From: Reddybacter sp041277045
GTDB taxonomy: Bacteria; Pseudomonadota; Gammaproteobacteria; Pseudomonadales; Porticoccaceae
NCBI GenBank assembly: GCA_041277045.1
Contig: JBGFSY010000004.1
Coordinates: 424,026 to 488,025, forward strand
DNA: 64,000 nt
Direction of reading: 5' to 3'
Position numbers and translations under genes: made by a program. Below are positions 1 through 9,097 of this stretch, piece after piece. How positions within the stretch are numbered: the stretch's first letter is position 1; each line of letters opens with the position of its first letter. The notes under the pieces were generated by a model. That model saw only the letters and a list, made by a program, of their open reading frames with translations, made no database searches and was not told the origin of the DNA.

Positions 1-1
1 G

Positions 2-187
2 CAACAGGTCGACAATGGCAGCCTTAAACTTGACGATACCCACGCAGCAGCACGGCAATATTTCGGCATGATTCGTTCCGACTTACATATGCGTGCAGCA
101 CTGGGGCTGGAGCTTCCCCCAGAAGATGAAATAAATCGGGAAGTGAATAGGGCGGTCTTAATGTTTGTGCGCGAGTACAGTGCTTAG
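2..187 (+). CDS. TetR-family regulator, C-terminal end (partial)
   Basis: An open frame entering from the left edge and ending at TAG 185-187 encodes about 61 residues. It contains the stretch AARQYFGMIRSDLHMRA followed by LGLELPPEDE, which resembles the C-terminal ligand and dimer domain of AefR-type TetR repressors. The DNA-binding half lies outside the window, so the assignment rests on the tail only. The next gene is convergent and starts its stop region 3 bases away. Confidence 0.6.
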   Translation, partial: QQVDNGSLKLDDTHAAARQYFGMIRSDLHMRAALGLELPPEDEINREVNRAVLMFVREYSA

Positions 188-190
188 GGG

Positions 191-943
191 CTAATCCTTG
201 AGTTCAAAATCGACAATAACGGGCAGGTGGTCACTCGCCACCCGGGCCAGCTGATGACGGCAGGGAGCTGCGGATATAGTGTGTAAACCACCCCGGTAAT
301 AAATTCTGTCGAGGCCGCCACGAGGTGCAAAAGAAGGGTAGGTCTTGATGGGCCGCGTGCGTATTCGGGTTTCTTTGTCAGTGGCACACTGTAGTGCCAT
401 ACCCTCAACGAATAGTGCCCTCAAGCGTGATAGCCAGTCATTAAAGTCACCACCAACGATGCACGCTGCGTTCGGATCAATTTCAGTAAATTCCTTACAG
501 CGCATCAACATACCTGACTGGCGTTGACGCTCAAGGGGTGAAAGGCCCAGATGAAGGTTGAATACATCGAGGTGAGTTGAGCCCCCGGTGGCCGTTGGTA
601 TTTCTATGGCGGTGTGCTGGCAGCCCCGTCGTTTACGATCACCGATGGTTAAATCGATATTGCGTTCCCGTGTAATGGGGTAGCGGCTCAAGGTGGCATT
701 GCCATAGCGGCCTTTGCGTAAGCTGACATTATGGCCGGCGGCATAATGTGCGAACCCGAGTTCCCCGGCAATTTCCCGGGCCATATCCTGTTCTCTGGAG
801 CGTGGTGCGCCCTCGTCAACTTCCTGTAATAAAACAATATCCGCATCGTGATCGCCGAGTATTTTGATGATTCGTTCGGGCTGATAGCGCCGATCAAGAC
901 CAATCGCGCGGTGGATATTGTAGGTGATAATACGCAGTTTCAT
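191..943 (-). CDS. Endonuclease/exonuclease/phosphatase family protein
   Basis: The 250-residue protein has the exonuclease-endonuclease-phosphatase (DNase I-like) fold. It opens with a TYNIH strand at residues 7-11, has the metal-binding QE at 40-41, GGDFNDW at 164-170 and the C-terminal SDH at 237-239, all hallmarks of the active site. Family members cleave phosphodiester bonds in nucleic acids, phospholipids or phosphoinositides; short bacterial versions like this one are often of unknown substrate. There is no signal peptide, so it is probably cytoplasmic. It is convergent with the TetR fragment and about 200 bases downstream of the SDR gene. Confidence 0.85.
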   Translation of the reverse strand: MKLRIITYNIHRAIGLDRRYQPERIIKILGDHDADIVLLQEVDEGAPRSREQDMAREIAGELGFAHYAAGHNVSLRKGRYGNATLSRYPITRERNIDLTIGDRKRRGCQHTAIEIPTATGGSTHLDVFNLHLGLSPLERQRQSGMLMRCKEFTEIDPNAACIVGGDFNDWLSRLRALFVEGMALQCATDKETRIRTRPIKTYPSFAPRGGLDRIYYRGGLHTISAAPCRHQLARVASDHLPVIVDFELKD

Positions 944-1138
944 TGCAGCAAGCCCATGGCGAAGTCCCTTGCAGATAGGGTGATTTTATCATTCATCAGG
1001 GGATTTATCGTATAAATAAAAGGCCGTCGGTGGAGAGAACAGAGTCTAGAAATTGACTGGAAGATGATAGAAAGGGCTTTGCATGGAGGTGTGGATATAG
1101 TTTGATGTACTGGTGGGTTAGTCATTACTTCGAAGCGC

Positions 1139-1909
1139 TTAACCTGCAGAGTAACCCGCATCAATCACCAGCTCAGAACCGGTCATATATTTTGACTCGT
1201 CGGATGCAAGAAATAACACGCCATTAGCAATATCGTTGGGCTCGCCCAACTCACCGAGGGGTGACATGGCCTCGAAGCGTTGTTTGACCTTTTCCGAGCC
1301 ACCGTATTTTTTAATGGTCGCCTCAACGCCGGGCGTGCGAATAACCCCGGGGTGAACAGAATTAATACGCACCTTGTTTTTTAACTGAGCAAACTCAACG
1401 GCCGCTGCCTTGGTGAGCATTTTTACGCCACCCTTGGCGGCGCAATAGGCCGCCGATTTGTCGAGGCCAATAATACCGGCAATCGATGAGATGTTAATAA
1501 TCGAGCCGCCGCCCGATTGCTCCATCGCGTCGGCGCCGTATTTAACACCGAGAAAAACGCCATCGAGGGCAATGCTATTTTGCCACTGCCAGTCTTTTAA
1601 TGTGGTGTCTTTTATCGACTTGGCAATAATCACCGCCGCATTATTTACCAGTACGTCGAGCTGGCCGTAGGTTTCGACAGCGGCGGCGATCACCGTCTGC
1701 CACTCTTCGTCACTCGACACGTCATGGTGCAAATAACTGGCTTCGCCGCCGGCTTGTTTAATGAGTTCAACGGTTTCGTTGCCGCTCCTGTCTTCCCAGT
1801 CGGTGACCATCACTTTGGCGCCTTCCTCGGCCAGGCGCAGTGCTGTCGCTCGCCCAAGGCCAGATGCTGCGCCGGTAATTAGCGCCACCTTTCCCTCTAC
1901 TCGTCCCAT
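1139..1909 (-). CDS. SDR-family NAD(P)-dependent oxidoreductase
   Basis: A 256-residue classical short-chain dehydrogenase. The dinucleotide motif TGAASGLG is at 12-19, NNAA at 89-92, and the catalytic Ser 141/142, Tyr155 and Lys159 lie in an SSIAG...YCAAK arrangement. It ends with a typical GSELVIDAGYSAG tail. Such enzymes oxidise or reduce secondary alcohols; the sequence resembles the glucose 1-dehydrogenase or cyclopentanol dehydrogenase groups, but the substrate cannot be read. It lies 31 bases downstream of an enoyl-CoA hydratase gene, so it probably belongs to an operon that handles acyl-CoA or alicyclic intermediates. Confidence 0.9.
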   Translation of the reverse strand: MGRVEGKVALITGAASGLGRATALRLAEEGAKVMVTDWEDRSGNETVELIKQAGGEASYLHHDVSSDEEWQTVIAAAVETYGQLDVLVNNAAVIIAKSIKDTTLKDWQWQNSIALDGVFLGVKYGADAMEQSGGGSIINISSIAGIIGLDKSAAYCAAKGGVKMLTKAAAVEFAQLKNKVRINSVHPGVIRTPGVEATIKKYGGSEKVKQRFEAMSPLGELGEPNDIANGVLFLASDESKYMTGSELVIDAGYSAG

Positions 1910-1940
1910 GTTTATCCTCTTAATTTATTAAGTTTTAATT

Positions 1941-2762
1941 TTATTTTCCCGAGAAATTTGGTGCGCGTTTTTGCAGAAAGTGAGAAACACCTTCTTTAAA
2001 ATCTTCACTGGCGATACTCGCTTTCATTTCAGTGTGGGCCATATCCAGGGCTGTATCGAGGTCTTGAAAGAGCGATTCCCACAACTGCTGTTTAATAATT
2101 CGCATGGAGCGGGGCGAATTGTTGTTGGCCATGTCGTGGGCGATTGCCATGGCATTTTCGAGGAAGTCCTCCTGGGGCAGTACGCGATTGACCACGCCCA
2201 AGTCCTTGGCCTCTGTGCCGTCAAACACTCGGCCGGTGAGCCAGACATCCATGGCGTTGCCAAAACCGGCAATGCGGGGCAGCAACCAGGAGCCGCCGTA
2301 TTCGGTGATCAGGCCGCGTTTGACAAAGGCCGAGGTGAATTTGGCATCGGCAGCGGCAATGCGCATATCACAAAACAGCGTTAATACCAGGCTGATACCG
2401 GCACAGGGGCCGTTAATGGCGGCGATAATGGGCTTGGGTACAGCGGGAAAGTAGGAGTAGGCCTGCTTGAAATCGGGGCGCACATCCTGGGGTGTAGGCT
2501 TCGGTTTATCTTCTTTATCGGCCTTTGTGCCACCACCGTCACCGAGGTCTTGCAGTACACTCATATCAGCACCGGCAGAAAAGCCTCGGCCCGCACCGGT
2601 CATCACAATGACGTTAACATTGTCATCTTCGGCGGCGGTCATCATCGCATCCTGAATTTCTTCAGCCATGCGCGTGGTCCAGGCATTGAGCTTGTCGGGT
2701 CGGTTGAGCATGATCACGGCAACCTTGCCGTCGACATGGTAGAGCGTTTCACGGTATTCCAT
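1941..2762 (-). CDS. Enoyl-CoA hydratase/isomerase family protein
   Basis: A 273-residue crotonase-fold protein that would hydrate or isomerise an acyl-CoA double bond. It shows the N-terminal LNRPDKLNAW strand, the oxyanion-hole segment GRGFSAGADM, the INGPCAGISL segment and a conserved RGLITEYGGSWLLPR stretch that supplies the second catalytic acid in this subgroup. A lysine/aspartate-rich insertion with a GGG run lies at about residues 75-95. The first catalytic Glu of canonical ECH is replaced in CAGISLVL, as in the branch of the family with relaxed or non-hydratase chemistry. It sits between an SDR and NudC in a tight minus-strand run. Confidence 0.88.
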   Translation of the reverse strand: MEYRETLYHVDGKVAVIMLNRPDKLNAWTTRMAEEIQDAMMTAAEDDNVNVIVMTGAGRGFSAGADMSVLQDLGDGGGTKADKEDKPKPTPQDVRPDFKQAYSYFPAVPKPIIAAINGPCAGISLVLTLFCDMRIAAADAKFTSAFVKRGLITEYGGSWLLPRIAGFGNAMDVWLTGRVFDGTEAKDLGVVNRVLPQEDFLENAMAIAHDMANNNSPRSMRIIKQQLWESLFQDLDTALDMAHTEMKASIASEDFKEGVSHFLQKRAPNFSGK

Positions 2763-2822
2763 TTTGTAATCCTAATTTTACCCCTGTAGGGGCTTATTAT
2801 TTTAAGTCGTTTTTTCTGGTCG

Positions 2823-3746
2823 TTAATCCATTTCGGCAAAAGCTTTTATTAATTGAAAGCCGATGGCCATGGGTGGGGGTAATAAAACGCCCTGGTCGGT
2901 GGCGCCGTTGAGCACTTCGCGTAAGACGCTGCGCGATACCCAGCGGGCCTCTTCCAGCTCTAAGCCGTCGATGGTGATTTCTTCGCTCTCAGCTTCTGCA
3001 AAGCAGCCGATCATTAAGGATGAGGGCCAGGGCCAGGGTTGGGTCGAGTGGTAGCTAACGTCACCGACTTTAATGCCGGCCTCTTCCATAATTTCGCGGC
3101 GTACGGCCTCTTCGATATTTTCACCCGGCTCGACAAAACCCGCGAGGCAGGAATACATGTGCTGGGGAAACATCGCCTGACGGCCTACCAGACATTGATC
3201 ACCGCGCACGGCGAGCATAATGACTACAGGGTCGGTGCGCGGGAAGTGTTCGGTGTTACAGGTGTCGTCACTGCATTTGCGCATATAGCCGGCATCGCGC
3301 ATTTCGGTTTTCTGGCCACAAACGGCACAGAAGCCGTGGCGTGCATTCCAGTCAAGAATGGCTTTGGCGGTACCCAGCGTGGAGGGATCACCGAGGGGCA
3401 ATTGCAGGGCGATGGAGCGTAAGTCCATAAAACGCCCGACCTGAATAAAGGGTTCGCTTTTGTTGGCCTCTTCAAACACGGTGACATCAATGGCGAAGTG
3501 GGCGATACCGTCGCCATCATTGCCGAGGAAGATAGTCGGCACACCGCTGGATAAATAGTCTGCGAGATCAACCGGTGACAGCCAGCCGATGCCATCGCGG
3601 CGACGGGTGACGAGTGGCTGTTGCTTCCACAGGGGCACGATGCGCGTGGCGGGGTCGGCCAGCTGGGTGCTCAACCATTCGGCGTTAGTGCGCAAGTGGC
3701 TCGCTCTATCGAGGGGGCCGCCGGCAAAGGTGTGGACGTCAGACAT
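2823..3746 (-). CDS. nudC: NAD(+) diphosphatase / RNA decapping hydrolase NudC
   Basis: A 307-residue NudC-type Nudix hydrolase. A zinc-ribbon with Cys140, Cys143, Cys158 and Cys163 precedes the Nudix box, which runs from GFVEPGE through REIMEEAGI at about 203-225. The downstream STQPWPWP motif (234-241) matches the SQPWPFP signature that separates NADH pyrophosphatases from other Nudix enzymes. The protein hydrolyses NAD(H) to NMN(H) and AMP, and in the family also removes NAD caps from RNA. It is cytoplasmic and is encoded in the minus-strand run between the hydratase and a metallo-hydrolase. Confidence 0.93.
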   Translation of the reverse strand: MSDVHTFAGGPLDRASHLRTNAEWLSTQLADPATRIVPLWKQQPLVTRRRDGIGWLSPVDLADYLSSGVPTIFLGNDGDGIAHFAIDVTVFEEANKSEPFIQVGRFMDLRSIALQLPLGDPSTLGTAKAILDWNARHGFCAVCGQKTEMRDAGYMRKCSDDTCNTEHFPRTDPVVIMLAVRGDQCLVGRQAMFPQHMYSCLAGFVEPGENIEEAVRREIMEEAGIKVGDVSYHSTQPWPWPSSLMIGCFAEAESEEITIDGLELEEARWVSRSVLREVLNGATDQGVLLPPPMAIGFQLIKAFAEMD

Positions 3747-3810
3747 GGGTTTTCCTTTTTATTGATCGAATAGGGGGATGAAAAACTGGTGTGTCTTCAA
3801 AATTGGCTGC

Positions 3811-4458
3811 TTACATGCGGTCGGAGACAAAGCCGTTGGTCTGGCGCTCTTCGCCGAAAGTCGACATGGGGCCGTGGCCGGGAATAAAGCTGACGTCATT
3901 GCCCAGAGGCCAAAGCTTTTCTCGAATAGAGCTAATTAAGGTGTCAAAGTCGCCCTTGGGGAAGTCGGTGCGGCCAATGGAGCCTTGAAATAGCACATCG
4001 CCGACAATCGCCAGGCGTGCTTTGGCATCGAAAAAAACCAGATGACCGGGGGTGTGGCCGGGGCAGTGAATGACCTCGATAGTCTGATTGCCTACGGTGA
4101 GGGTATCGCCATCGTCGAGCCAGCGGTCGGGGGTGAAGGTGCGGTAAGTTTGGTCGTCGCCCAGACCGAACATTTTGCCCTGTTCGGGGAGGTTGTCGAT
4201 CCAGAACTGCTCGTCTTTATGGGGCCCTTCGATGGGGATGTTTTTTTGTTCGGCAAGATCAGCCACCGCACCGGCATGATCCATATGGGCGTGAGTCACC
4301 AGTATTTTTTCGAGAGTCACGCCATTGGCGGCGATGGCTTGCTCGATGCGTTCGATGTCACCACCGGGGTCGACGACGGCAGCGCGCAGGGTTTCTTCAC
4401 ACCACATCAGGGTGCAGTTTTGTTGAAAGGGAGTGACGGGAATGATGGCGAACTTCAT
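3811..4458 (-). CDS. MBL-fold metallo-hydrolase (glyoxalase II-like)
   Basis: A 215-residue metallo-beta-lactamase fold hydrolase. The metal-binding motif HAHMDH is at 56-61, followed by HCPGHTPGH, a GDVLF aspartate and a GHGP histidine near the C-terminus. The arrangement matches the short glyoxalase II-like YcbL group rather than full-length GloB, which carries an extra C-terminal substrate domain. Substrates of this group are thioesters such as S-lactoylglutathione or unknown compounds. It lies 64 bases downstream-to-upstream from nudC in a probable operon. Confidence 0.88.
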   Translation of the reverse strand: MKFAIIPVTPFQQNCTLMWCEETLRAAVVDPGGDIERIEQAIAANGVTLEKILVTHAHMDHAGAVADLAEQKNIPIEGPHKDEQFWIDNLPEQGKMFGLGDDQTYRTFTPDRWLDDGDTLTVGNQTIEVIHCPGHTPGHLVFFDAKARLAIVGDVLFQGSIGRTDFPKGDFDTLISSIREKLWPLGNDVSFIPGHGPMSTFGEERQTNGFVSDRM

Positions 4459-4540
4459 GGATTTTTCCGTGTAATAAAAGGCGTTGGTTAAAGGGCTTGT
4501 TTAGCGTACTTAATAAGGTTTTTGGCACCAATCGTTACGT

Positions 4541-5425
4541 TTAAGGTTTTGGGGCAAAGGCCTGAATTACCCGAGGGTCGTAGCCAGCTTCGCCATCGGG
4601 GCGCAGAGCTTGAATGCAGACATGGTCGGCACCATTTTGCCAGTGGGCTTCAAGGCGTTTTAGAATCGTCGCTTCATCCCCCCAGGCGACAATGGCATCG
4701 ACCAGTCGGTCACTGCCATTGTGTTCAAAATCATCGACGGTGAAGCCAAGAGTCAGCAAATTGTTGCGGTAGTTTTCGAGCCCCAGATACATCGCCATAA
4801 ATTTGCGCGCGATGGCTCGGGCTTCGCTGGGGTCGTTTATCAGCAATACTTTTTGCTCGGGGGCGAGGAATTTATCGGGGCCGATAATTTCTCGAGCGCG
4901 GGCCGTATGTTCGGGCGTAACAAAGTAGGGGTGAGCTCCGTCGCTGGCACTGCCTGCCAGACCGAGCATTTTTTCTCGCAATGCCGCTAGCACAACGATG
5001 CCCTGTTTTGCCGGTGGTGGCGCCGTGTACATGGCAGCGTTCATGGCTTCCAGATAAGCACGCATGGTGCTGACGGGCTTGCCGTAGTCGTGGCTACGAA
5101 TAGCGCTAACCAGCTCCCGGTGGGAGACGCCGAGGCCGAGAATCAGCCGGCCGCCACTGAGCTCGTCAACGGCGTTGCGCGCTGATGCCATTGCCATGGG
5201 GTCGCGGGCGTAGACATTGGCGATGCCGGTGGCGAGATATAGGCTCTCGGTTTCACCGGCCAGCAGGGTAATCGTGACGAAGGGATCGCGGCCAAATGCC
5301 TCGGGTACCCACAGGGTTGAATAGCCGTGGCGCTCTACGGTTTGCGCGAGTTCAATACACTGTTTGTAATCGCAGCCGTCAAGGAAGCCCCAGACGCCGA
5401 GTTTGCCAATATCAGATGCTTTCAT
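4541..5425 (-). CDS. LLM-class F420-dependent oxidoreductase
   Basis: A 294-residue luciferase-like monooxygenase-fold protein. The opening KLGVWGFLDG, the LWVPEAFGRDPFV strand, and the LATGIANVYARDPMAMA and RLILGLGVSH segments are typical of the F420-dependent LLM subgroup that TIGR03620 describes. These enzymes use the deazaflavin F420 rather than FMN to reduce or oxidise small molecules; the substrate is unknown. The gene is divergent from a Ddn-like F420 protein across about 190 bases, which supports a shared cofactor. Confidence 0.85.
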   Translation of the reverse strand: MKASDIGKLGVWGFLDGCDYKQCIELAQTVERHGYSTLWVPEAFGRDPFVTITLLAGETESLYLATGIANVYARDPMAMASARNAVDELSGGRLILGLGVSHRELVSAIRSHDYGKPVSTMRAYLEAMNAAMYTAPPPAKQGIVVLAALREKMLGLAGSASDGAHPYFVTPEHTARAREIIGPDKFLAPEQKVLLINDPSEARAIARKFMAMYLGLENYRNNLLTLGFTVDDFEHNGSDRLVDAIVAWGDEATILKRLEAHWQNGADHVCIQALRPDGEAGYDPRVIQAFAPKP

Positions 5426-5613
5426 GACGGGGTGAATTCTCTGTGTTTTTTATTGGCACCCAGTCTACCCTTTGCCAATCGTCGATTTCAACGGATGGTT
5501 GTTGATGACTGAAGCCAGTGTCATTTCAAATGGGCCGGACGAACGGTTTCCCGTTGAATGGGCTAGTGGCGTAAACTGACAAAACTTCATTCACTGTTTT
5601 GGAGAACATAACA

Positions 5614-6072
5614 ATGATAAATATAAAAACCGCTAGTTCCGAGCAAATGGGCAAACTGCTGCCTTATCTGAAGGTCTTTTCTTCCCTGAACGAGAAAGTT
5701 TATCGTCTCACCAATGGACGGGTACTCGGCAAATTAAATGGCTATGATGTTTGTCTGGTCACCATGACCGGCGCAAAATCCGGTAAGCAACGGGTGATTC
5801 CCTTGATGCACGTGCCCTATAAGGAGGGGGTGATCATTGTTGCCTCGCAGGGCGGTGCGCCGAAAAACCCTGTTTGGTTTAATAACCTGGTGGCGAACCC
5901 CGATATTGAGGTGCAGTACAAAGCGAAGAAGATGAAATTGCGAGCTCGCCGTGCCGATGCCGATGAAAAGGCGGCAGTATGGCCCATGTGCTGTGAGCAC
6001 TACCCCGACTACGATCTCTACCAGAATAGAACGGGGCGCGATATCCCGGTGTTTATCTGCGAGCCGCGCTAA
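5614..6072 (+). CDS. Deazaflavin (F420)-dependent nitroreductase-family protein
   Basis: A 152-residue protein of the Ddn/DUF385 split beta-barrel family. The segments CLVTMTGAKSGKQRVIPLMHV, VASQGGAPKNPVWFNNLVANP and VQYKAKK are the conserved F420-binding core. Members bind deazaflavin and reduce nitro compounds, quinones or alkenes. The ATG at 5614 is chosen because GGAG at 5601-5604 sits at ribosome-binding distance; a TTG 15 bases upstream is in frame but would swallow that site. Its divergent neighbour is an F420-type LLM oxidoreductase. Confidence 0.88.
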   Translation: MINIKTASSEQMGKLLPYLKVFSSLNEKVYRLTNGRVLGKLNGYDVCLVTMTGAKSGKQRVIPLMHVPYKEGVIIVASQGGAPKNPVWFNNLVANPDIEVQYKAKKMKLRARRADADEKAAVWPMCCEHYPDYDLYQNRTGRDIPVFICEPR

Positions 6073-6180
6073 GCTCTTCGTTTGCTGAACTCTTGCTGGA
6101 AGGGCTAGGCCTTATGGGAGGGGCTGGCTGGCGTGAAGGGGGCGACCAAACTTGTTTAGTGAATAAACTCGTCGCCTGCA

Positions 6181-6205
6181 GCCGGGGTAGAAAATCAGCC
6201 CCGGC
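6181..6205. terminator. Hairpin between convergent genes, possible terminator
   Basis: GCCGGGG (6181-6187) and CCCCGGC (6199-6205) form a 7-bp GC stem with an 11-base loop between the stops of the Ddn-like gene and the small acidic protein gene. A TTTCTTTT stretch follows some 10 bases later on the plus strand. The lack of an adjacent U run makes this a weak call. Confidence 0.4.
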
Positions 6206-6231
6206 AGCATGCGTTTCTTTTACGGGATAGC

Positions 6232-6549
6232 TCAGTAATCGTCGGCACTAAAGACAGATTCAGGCTCGATATCTCTGAGAGGGTCATCCACAGGTGCCAT
6301 TGTGAAGGTTTTGTCCGGATCGACGTTGTCTTCATTACTTAGCTCGTAGGGCGCACTCCAGTCCTCGGGGGGCTGGGCGGGCAGAACTAGCATCTGGTAC
6401 CAAGTGTCGTAATCGAACTCGCCTATCTCACCGTCGGCGTATTGAATATCTATGCAATCGCCATCTTCGTCCAGAGCCACAACTTCAAAAATTTGGTTCT
6501 CTTCGATGTCCTGATACCAGGCACCTATGACCGGTAATTTCCTGCTCAT
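6232..6549 (-). CDS. Small conserved acidic protein (DUF6763-like)
   Basis: A 105-residue, strongly acidic protein with no signal peptide or membrane segment. The GAWYQDIEENQIFEVVALDED opening, IQYADGEIGEFDYDTWYQM centre and QPPEDWSAPYELS segment match the pattern of a small gammaproteobacterial family that I recall as DUF6763, usually encoded near nagZ or cell-wall genes. The function is unknown. An AGGAGAG site precedes the ATG on the minus strand. It is divergent from nagZ. Confidence 0.7.
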   Translation of the reverse strand: MSRKLPVIGAWYQDIEENQIFEVVALDEDGDCIDIQYADGEIGEFDYDTWYQMLVLPAQPPEDWSAPYELSNEDNVDPDKTFTMAPVDDPLRDIEPESVFSADDY

Positions 6550-6849
6550 ACTTGCTCTCCTTTACATATCATGTGCTCAACATAGCACTGCCAAAACTTG
6601 ATGACATCAGTATTTCAATAGCTAGAAACACTGTTATTTCAGGGTGTAATGAATATACAAGTTGATGCTTCGAATGTAACTTGCTGATATGTATAAACAT
6701 GTTTCAAGTCAAAAAGTCATCATTAATTGCCTGTGGGAATATCAGCAAAACTGTAAATGCGCAATTTGTCTAATACTGCATGATAAGGAGCAAAACCATT
6801 GACAATTATAGGTAGCATTTCTATTGTCCGGCCCACTAATGCGTAATGG
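6550..6849. other. Intergenic region, divergent promoters
   Basis: This A+T-rich 300-base gap separates the acidic-protein gene and nagZ, which are divergent. It must carry both promoters, but I see no clear sigma-70 pair, hairpin or small gene in it. Confidence 0.5.
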
Positions 6850-7872
6850 ATGATGATAATGGCCCCAGGCCCCTTAATGCTCGATCTGGACGGCACCTCT
6901 CTCAGCGATACCGAGAGAGAATTACTGATGCAAAGCCCTGTTGGAGGGGTGATTTTTTTCGCTCGCAATATCAGCTCCAAGGAGCAATTCATGGCTTTAA
7001 CTGCAGAGGTCTCAGCCTTACGGCCAGAATTGCTGCTGGCCATAGACCAGGAGGGTGGTCGCGTGCAGCGCTTGCGTGAGGGCTACACTATTTTGCCGCC
7101 GATGCAGAGGCTGGGCACTTTCTTTACCGAGGACAGCAAGCGAGGGGCGGAGCTGCTGCACAATACTGGCTGGTTGCTGGCCGCTGAGATGATCGCTAGC
7201 GGTCTCGACTTTAGTTTTGCCCCGGTGCTCGATCTCGATAGCAGTCACTGTGAAGTCATAGCCAACCGCTCCTTTTCCCTCGACCCCACTATTGCCGGCG
7301 CTGCGGCGGGCTTATTTATCGACGGTATGGCCGAGGCGGGTATGGCCGCCACGGGTAAGCATTTTCCTGGCCACGGCGGCGTGACGGCCGATAGTCACCT
7401 TGAAATACCCTATGACGCACGCAGTCTTGCAGAACTACAAAGTAGAGATCTCGTCCCCTTCAAGGCGCTAAGCCCTAAATTGCAGGGCATTATGCCGGCC
7501 CATATCGTTTTTCCCGAGGTTGATAGCAAAGCTGTCGGCTTTTCGTCGTATTGGCTACAGAATATATTACGCAATGAGCTGGCTTTTGAGGGTGTTATTT
7601 TCAGCGATGACTTGTCGATGAAGGGTGCCGACCAACTGGGTACTTATGCTGAAAAGGCCGAAGCGGCACTGAGTGCTGGCTGCGATATGGTGTTGGTGTG
7701 CAATAATCGTCAAGGTGCACTGGAGGTGCTTGAGTTCCTTCAAACCCGGGTCGAGGCTTACTCTTCTCCACGCTTACCGATCATGAAGGCACAAAAGCAG
7801 TGGCAATGGGCTGAGCTGGTGAATGAGGCCCGGTGGCTGGCAACACGAGAGGCCCTGACCCCATTGAATTGA
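6850..7872 (+). CDS. nagZ: Beta-N-acetylhexosaminidase NagZ
   Basis: A 340-residue glycoside hydrolase family 3 enzyme that releases N-acetylglucosamine from anhydro-muropeptides during cytoplasmic peptidoglycan recycling. It shows PLMLDLDGT at the start, DQEGGRVQR at 66-74, KHFPGHG at 170-176, and SDDLSMKGA, which carries the catalytic aspartate nucleophile. No signal peptide is present, as expected for NagZ. Several ATG codons cluster at 6850, 6853 and 6859; the third, giving MAPGPLML, aligns best with the usual NagZ N-terminus, so the exact start is open. Confidence 0.94.
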   Translation: MMIMAPGPLMLDLDGTSLSDTERELLMQSPVGGVIFFARNISSKEQFMALTAEVSALRPELLLAIDQEGGRVQRLREGYTILPPMQRLGTFFTEDSKRGAELLHNTGWLLAAEMIASGLDFSFAPVLDLDSSHCEVIANRSFSLDPTIAGAAAGLFIDGMAEAGMAATGKHFPGHGGVTADSHLEIPYDARSLAELQSRDLVPFKALSPKLQGIMPAHIVFPEVDSKAVGFSSYWLQNILRNELAFEGVIFSDDLSMKGADQLGTYAEKAEAALSAGCDMVLVCNNRQGALEVLEFLQTRVEAYSSPRLPIMKAQKQWQWAELVNEARWLATREALTPLN

Positions 7873-7945
7873 TTTTGGCGTAACGGTTTGTTCACCTTTT
7901 GCAAAGAATGTGGTTTTTGGAAGATGAATTTCGAGGGAAAAACAA

Positions 7946-9058
7946 ATGTTTCAAAACTTTAAAAGCTGGTTGATAGAGATAAGCGGTACTGAATCAACCT
8001 GGTGGTTTCAAGTTTTTTTGGTGGTTTTTTCAGCGCTTTTATTAGGTTATGTTGCCAGCCGGTTTTTTAATCGTATTTCTTCCCACGCCGCTGCTACAAA
8101 AACCTTGTGGGATGATGCTTTGATTGGGGCGGCGCGCAAACCTTTCGTGTGGCTGGTTTGGGTGCTGGGTATTAATATTGCAGCGGGTATAGCGGCCAGG
8201 GCGGTTGAATCTGGCTGGTCGGAACTAATCGAGCCGGTTAATCGCGCGGCGGTTATTTTACTGTTGGCGGTGTTTTTATTAAATTTCGTTAAGCGTGCGG
8301 AAAGCAACCTGGTCGATCCCGCGTATTTAAAAGAACCCCTCGACACCACCACGGTCAAGGCAATGGGTAAATTGCTGCGGGTCTCAATTATTATTTCCGC
8401 AGTGTTAATTGCCATGCAAATGTTTGGTTTTAGTATCTCTGGGGTACTGGCCTTTGGTGGTATCGGTGGTTTGGCTGTTGGTTTTGCGGCGAAAGATTTA
8501 CTGTCTAATTTCTTTGGCGGCTTGATGATTTATCTCGACCGTCCCTTTTCAGTGGGGGACTGGATTCGCTCTCCCGATAAAGAAATTGAAGGTACGGTGG
8601 AAGATATTGGTTGGCGTTTAACGCGCATTCGCACCTTTGACAAGCGGCCGTTGTATATCCCCAATGGTATTTTTGCCAGTATTTCGGTTGAAAACCCCTC
8701 GCGTATGCTCAACCGCCGCATCTATGAAACCATTGGTTTGCGCTACGACGATATCAATAGCATGGGCGCCATTGTTAATGACGTAGAGGCGATGCTACAA
8801 AATCACCCTGAAATTGATACCACGCAAACCTTAATGGTTAACTTTAATAGTTTCGCCGCAAGCTCGGTGGATTTCTTTATTTACACCATGACCAAAACTA
8901 CCGATTGGGCAAAGTATCATGCCGTTAAACAGGACGTGCTTTTAAAGATCGCCGCTATTATCGCCAGCCACAAAGCGGAGATGGCCTTTCCCACCTCAAC
9001 GGTGCATCTTGCCGACGATACGGCTGGCTTTGTGGTGCCGCGTGTTAATAAACAATAA
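7946..9058 (+). CDS. Small-conductance mechanosensitive channel family protein (MscS-like)
   Basis: A 370-residue inner-membrane protein. Hydrophobic segments near residues 20-42, 65-85, 95-115 and 135-160 precede the pore helix region FGGIGGLAVGFAAKDLLSNFFGG, which is the glycine/alanine-rich TM3 signature of MscS. The following DRPFSVGDWI and EDIGWRLTRIRTFD segments belong to the cytoplasmic beta domain. Length and topology fit the YnaI/YbdG-type longer MscS homologues that open under membrane tension. ATG 7946 follows a GAGGGA site at spacing of about 8. Confidence 0.9.
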   Translation: MFQNFKSWLIEISGTESTWWFQVFLVVFSALLLGYVASRFFNRISSHAAATKTLWDDALIGAARKPFVWLVWVLGINIAAGIAARAVESGWSELIEPVNRAAVILLLAVFLLNFVKRAESNLVDPAYLKEPLDTTTVKAMGKLLRVSIIISAVLIAMQMFGFSISGVLAFGGIGGLAVGFAAKDLLSNFFGGLMIYLDRPFSVGDWIRSPDKEIEGTVEDIGWRLTRIRTFDKRPLYIPNGIFASISVENPSRMLNRRIYETIGLRYDDINSMGAIVNDVEAMLQNHPEIDTTQTLMVNFNSFAASSVDFFIYTMTKTTDWAKYHAVKQDVLLKIAAIIASHKAEMAFPTSTVHLADDTAGFVVPRVNKQ

Positions 9059-9097
9059 ACCCGGCTTACAAACGGGGCGAGTGAGTAGAGATGAGAA

